Notes under the pieces: model-generated
Databases searched by the model: none
What the model saw: only the letters and a program-made list of their open reading frames with translations
What the model was told of the DNA's origin: nothing
Shown here: one piece after another, positions 6,508 through 8,338 of the stretch
Position numbering within the stretch: the stretch's first letter is position 1
Layout: each line of letters begins with the position of its first letter
Source of the DNA: Undibacterium sp.
Lineage (GTDB): Bacteria; Pseudomonadota; Gammaproteobacteria; Burkholderiales; Burkholderiaceae_D
NCBI GenBank assembly: GCA_019752975.1
Contig: JAIELM010000130.1
Span: 1-8,338 of the forward strand
DNA length: 8,338 nt
Reading direction: 5' to 3'
Position numbers and translations under genes: made by a program

Positions 6508-7062
6508 TTAATTTGTTACCGCGGTGTTATACCAATAGCGATCAGAAGCCGATGCAGTGCTCGCATAGGTTCTGACATAAGCACCATTGCCTGGCCAAGG
6601 GTCATTGATATACAGCGTGCTGCCATTGTTGGTATAACCTTTGATCACCACGAAATGACCACCGCCATTTGTCCATGACCATAATATGACGTAGGGTTTT
6701 TTGGCATTGATTTTGCTGGTTGAAGTTGCTTGGCTTAGACGTCCGACGACGCTAGAGCTGACACCCCAGCCATTGAGGATAGTGCTAATGGCGTTGGTTG
6801 GTTGGGGTTGGTTGGCGTTGCTATTCCAATTAAAAGTGGAATTGCCACAGGCGTAGTTGATGCCCAAGGCGTAGTTAGCTTCAGCACATTGAGTCGGTGT
6901 TTTGCTAAAGTAATTGAGTACCATTTGACTAGCGCCAGCCCAGCACCACTGACTGTGTTCTTGTACTTTTAAGGGTACGGTGAGGTTGTTGGTTTGTGCT
7001 GTGGCGAGAGAACTCATAGCGAGTACGCCGGCCATACTAAGTAGGGTAAGAATTTTTTTCAT
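6508..7062 (-). CDS. Secreted papain-like cysteine protease, AvrRpt2/C70-like
   Basis: A 184-residue protein with a clear signal peptide (MKKILTLLSMAGVLAMSSLATA, cleavage after Ala22), leaving about 162 mature residues. The segment VPLKVQEHSQWCWAGASQMVLNY carries the probable nucleophile Cys40 in QWCWAGA, with Gln34 or Gln38 as oxyanion-hole candidate. His136 in NGGGHFVVIKGY and Asp154 (or Asn153) in LYINDPWPG complete the expected triad. Cys59 (TQCAEANY) and Cys72 (YACGN) may form a structural disulfide, as is usual in secreted members. The order and spacing match the compact papain-like AvrRpt2 (C70) or C39-like families; the exact family needs a profile search. No long propeptide is visible between signal and core. 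A GGAG ribosome site lies 8 bases upstream. It is the second gene of a probable operon, 69 bases after the 244-aa secreted protein gene, and ends at the shared terminator. Substrate unknown. Confidence 0.82.
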   Translation of the reverse strand: MKKILTLLSMAGVLAMSSLATAQTNNLTVPLKVQEHSQWCWAGASQMVLNYFSKTPTQCAEANYALGINYACGNSTFNWNSNANQPQPTNAISTILNGWGVSSSVVGRLSQATSTSKINAKKPYVILWSWTNGGGHFVVIKGYTNNGSTLYINDPWPGNGAYVRTYASTASASDRYWYNTAVTN

Positions 7063-7070
7063 TGTTTTGT

Positions 7071-7074
7071 CTCC
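7071..7074 (-). promoter_or_regulatory. Ribosome binding site of the protease gene
   Basis: GGAG on the minus strand lies 8 bases before the ATG at 7062, within the 69-base gap after the upstream gene. It supports the start and independent translation in a shared transcript. Confidence 0.6.
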
Positions 7075-7131
7075 AAAATGGATGAGATGCTGGTTAAAGC
7101 AATCGTATAAATAATAGGTAAATTTCAGGGT

Positions 7132-7866
7132 TTATTTGCCGAATCGCGCTAGATGACCGCGTACTGCTTCTTGTATCGCGGGCAGGATCTCAGCGCCAGT
7201 CGCCAGTGGTTCGCTAGCACTGACGGCACTTGTCATCCGTAGTGATTGACGGGCAGCGATTAAAGGTACATAGCGCGCTTTTGCTTCGCTATCTTTCACC
7301 TCAAGAAAATCTGCGGTGGCTTGATAGAGTCGTACAAAGCGGAATGCATTTTTTCCAGAATGGTTTTGACTAGATACTTGGATGTCTTGTGCAAGCTTAG
7401 ATGCACCAGCTGCGATAACCGTCCATTTACCATCAACTTTTTCTAATTCCACCAAAGCCACGGGATGAGAGTCACTTAAGACTACAAAATTCCATATACC
7501 GGTACCCAACAACATTTGATCAAAAGGACGACCACCAGCCAAGAGTGTTTGTGGATGTGCGGTATGCACTTCGAAACCCAAGCCCAAGGTGGCGTTGCGC
7601 AATTCCGAAAGATCGTTGACGGCAAAGGGGAAGCCATCTGGTATGGTACCAGCGGGTACGTCTTTGGTCGTCTCAGCTATCAGGGCGCGTAGTCCAGATT
7701 CCGCAGCCGCGCGTAGCCCTGCGGGTTCTTTGACGCGAGCTGCTTGGGCAACCGCTTTGGCATCGTAGCTCACTTGCGCCGAGTTCTGTGCAAATGCAGG
7801 AAATACTGCCAAGATGGCAGCGCTTAAAGCAAGCGCATTAAGCTTGTTGGTTACTATTGGTCTCAT
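7132..7866 (-). CDS. Secreted protein of unknown function, upstream partner of the cysteine protease
   Basis: I do not recognise this 244-residue protein. Residues 1-26 look like a Sec signal peptide (KLNALALSAAILAVFPAFA, cleavage after Ala26), so it is exported to the periplasm or beyond. The mature part contains no cysteine. Residues 35-70 are alanine- and charge-rich and likely helical. The segment from about 122 to 154 (TGIWNFVVLSDS, then ALVELEKVDGKWTVIAAG) looks like a beta-sheet with a hairpin. The tail from about 190 is mostly helical (EAKARYVPLIAARQSLR; ILPAIQEAVRGHLARFGK). The best ribosome site (AAGGA, 7880-7884) is 13 bases from the ATG, longer than ideal. It precedes the cysteine protease on the same strand by 69 bases. 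Because that protease lacks an evident propeptide, an inhibitor, chaperone or accessory role is possible, but this rests only on gene order and shared export. Confidence 0.75.
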   Translation of the reverse strand: MRPIVTNKLNALALSAAILAVFPAFAQNSAQVSYDAKAVAQAARVKEPAGLRAAAESGLRALIAETTKDVPAGTIPDGFPFAVNDLSELRNATLGLGFEVHTAHPQTLLAGGRPFDQMLLGTGIWNFVVLSDSHPVALVELEKVDGKWTVIAAGASKLAQDIQVSSQNHSGKNAFRFVRLYQATADFLEVKDSEAKARYVPLIAARQSLRMTSAVSASEPLATGAEILPAIQEAVRGHLARFGK

Positions 7867-7994
7867 AATTATTTGTTTTTCCTTAGAATAAAATAGAATA
7901 TCTGCTCCAAGCCGTCACGCTACCTAGAATTGGCGTACGCAAAAGAGCAAGCAGATCGCGAGTGCGACAGATCATTTGTGGAACTGTGCGCAAA

Positions 7995-8016
7995 CACATT
8001 TAACGCGTTATCTGTG
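7995..8016. promoter_or_regulatory. Operator-like 22-base dyad
   Basis: The stretch reads CACA-TT-TAACGCGTTA-TC-TGTG. Its central 10 bases are a perfect palindrome and the outer CACA/TGTG arms are symmetric about the same centre, so 18 of 22 positions obey the dyad. It lies about 130 bases upstream of the secreted-protein/protease operon, in plausible position for a dimeric regulator. No regulator family is assigned. Confidence 0.45.
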
Positions 8017-8168
8017 AAGGCAAGGCGCTAGCCTGAGCAAAACATCTTTGCGCATTTGTATTAAGCGGAAAAAGCAGAGGGACGAAACTTTGGGTAGTTT
8101 TGCTGACTTGGGCAGATATGAGGGAAATGCCCCGTTGTTTAGTTGAGCACACCAAATAAAAAATGCTA

Positions 8169-8195
8169 TTGACAACTTTTAAGTTAGCGTATTTT
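8169..8195 (+). promoter_or_regulatory. Weak rightward promoter-like motif
   Basis: TTGACA at 8169-8174 matches the -35 consensus exactly, and TATTTT at 8190-8195 is a partial -10 at a short 15-base spacing. The region is AT-rich, so chance matches are likely. Confidence 0.2.
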
Positions 8196-8338
8196 TACAA
8201 AAGTGATGTTTGCTTAGAACCACACTGTGCCGCATCACACACAATACAAAACACGTCAGAACGCGCGCGATGAAATTACGGAATACATTGAAATATTTTA
8301 TAATCGGTAACGACGTCATTCCCGTCTAGGATATGTCT

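Larger units (their letters stand above)
7867..8338. other. 472-base non-coding end region with control-like elements
   Basis: No supported gene starts or ends here on either strand. The stretch should contain the promoter of the leftward secreted-protein/protease operon. It also holds a 22-base dyad at 7995-8016, a perfect TTGACA at 8169-8174 with a weak TATTTT 15 bases later, and a perfect TATAAT at 8299-8304 lacking a good -35 partner. The last two point rightwards and could serve a gene beyond the window edge. Confidence 0.5.

Noticed and set aside
8333..8338. ATG at the right edge as start of a new rightward gene
   Set aside because: The AGGA before it is almost touching the ATG, too close for a normal ribosome site, and only two codons are visible.

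Overview
The window looks like a chromosomal segment of a Gram-negative proteobacterium, most likely a betaproteobacterium of the order Burkholderiales. The clues are a GcvA-type LysR regulator, a DgoK sugar-acid kinase, several Sec signal peptides of Gram-negative type, moderate GC content by eye, and a short inverted-repeat element of a style common in that order. An Oxalobacteraceae-like host is a guess from overall feel, not something the sequence proves.

Left part (1-1862). Two minus-strand genes read leftwards as a probable operon: dgoK (2-dehydro-3-deoxygalactonokinase, 514-1515), then, after 42 bases, the first 157 codons of a family 1 ABC-transporter sugar-binding protein that runs off the left edge. 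A divergent LysR-family regulator gene (1863-2756) starts across a 347-base intergenic region. This is the usual layout of a regulator that controls its neighbour.

Middle part (2757-6492). A 305-base gap holds a 16-base tandem duplication and then a 132-base MITE-like element, which has perfect 16-base terminal inverted repeats and is flanked by an 11-base direct repeat. It is followed by a large secreted multidomain GH31 glycoside hydrolase (3062-6439) carrying C-terminal F5/8-type and NPCBM-type carbohydrate-binding modules. A strong hairpin at 6455-6492 serves as a bidirectional terminator between this gene and the converging genes to its right.

Right part (6493-8338). Two minus-strand genes form a second probable operon. 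The promoter-proximal gene encodes an unrecognised, cysteine-free secreted protein of 244 aa. After 69 bases comes a secreted papain-like cysteine protease resembling the AvrRpt2/C70 type. The last 472 bases carry no convincing gene but contain a 22-base operator-like dyad and weak promoter-like motifs.

Working model (inference): the GH31 enzyme releases a sugar, possibly galactose or a derivative, from alpha-linked glycans; the binding protein captures sugars for import; and DgoK phosphorylates 2-dehydro-3-deoxygalactonate in the De Ley-Doudoroff route, with the LysR protein as local switch. The protease and its partner look like a separate secreted module. No phage, CRISPR, defence, tRNA or rRNA feature was recognised.
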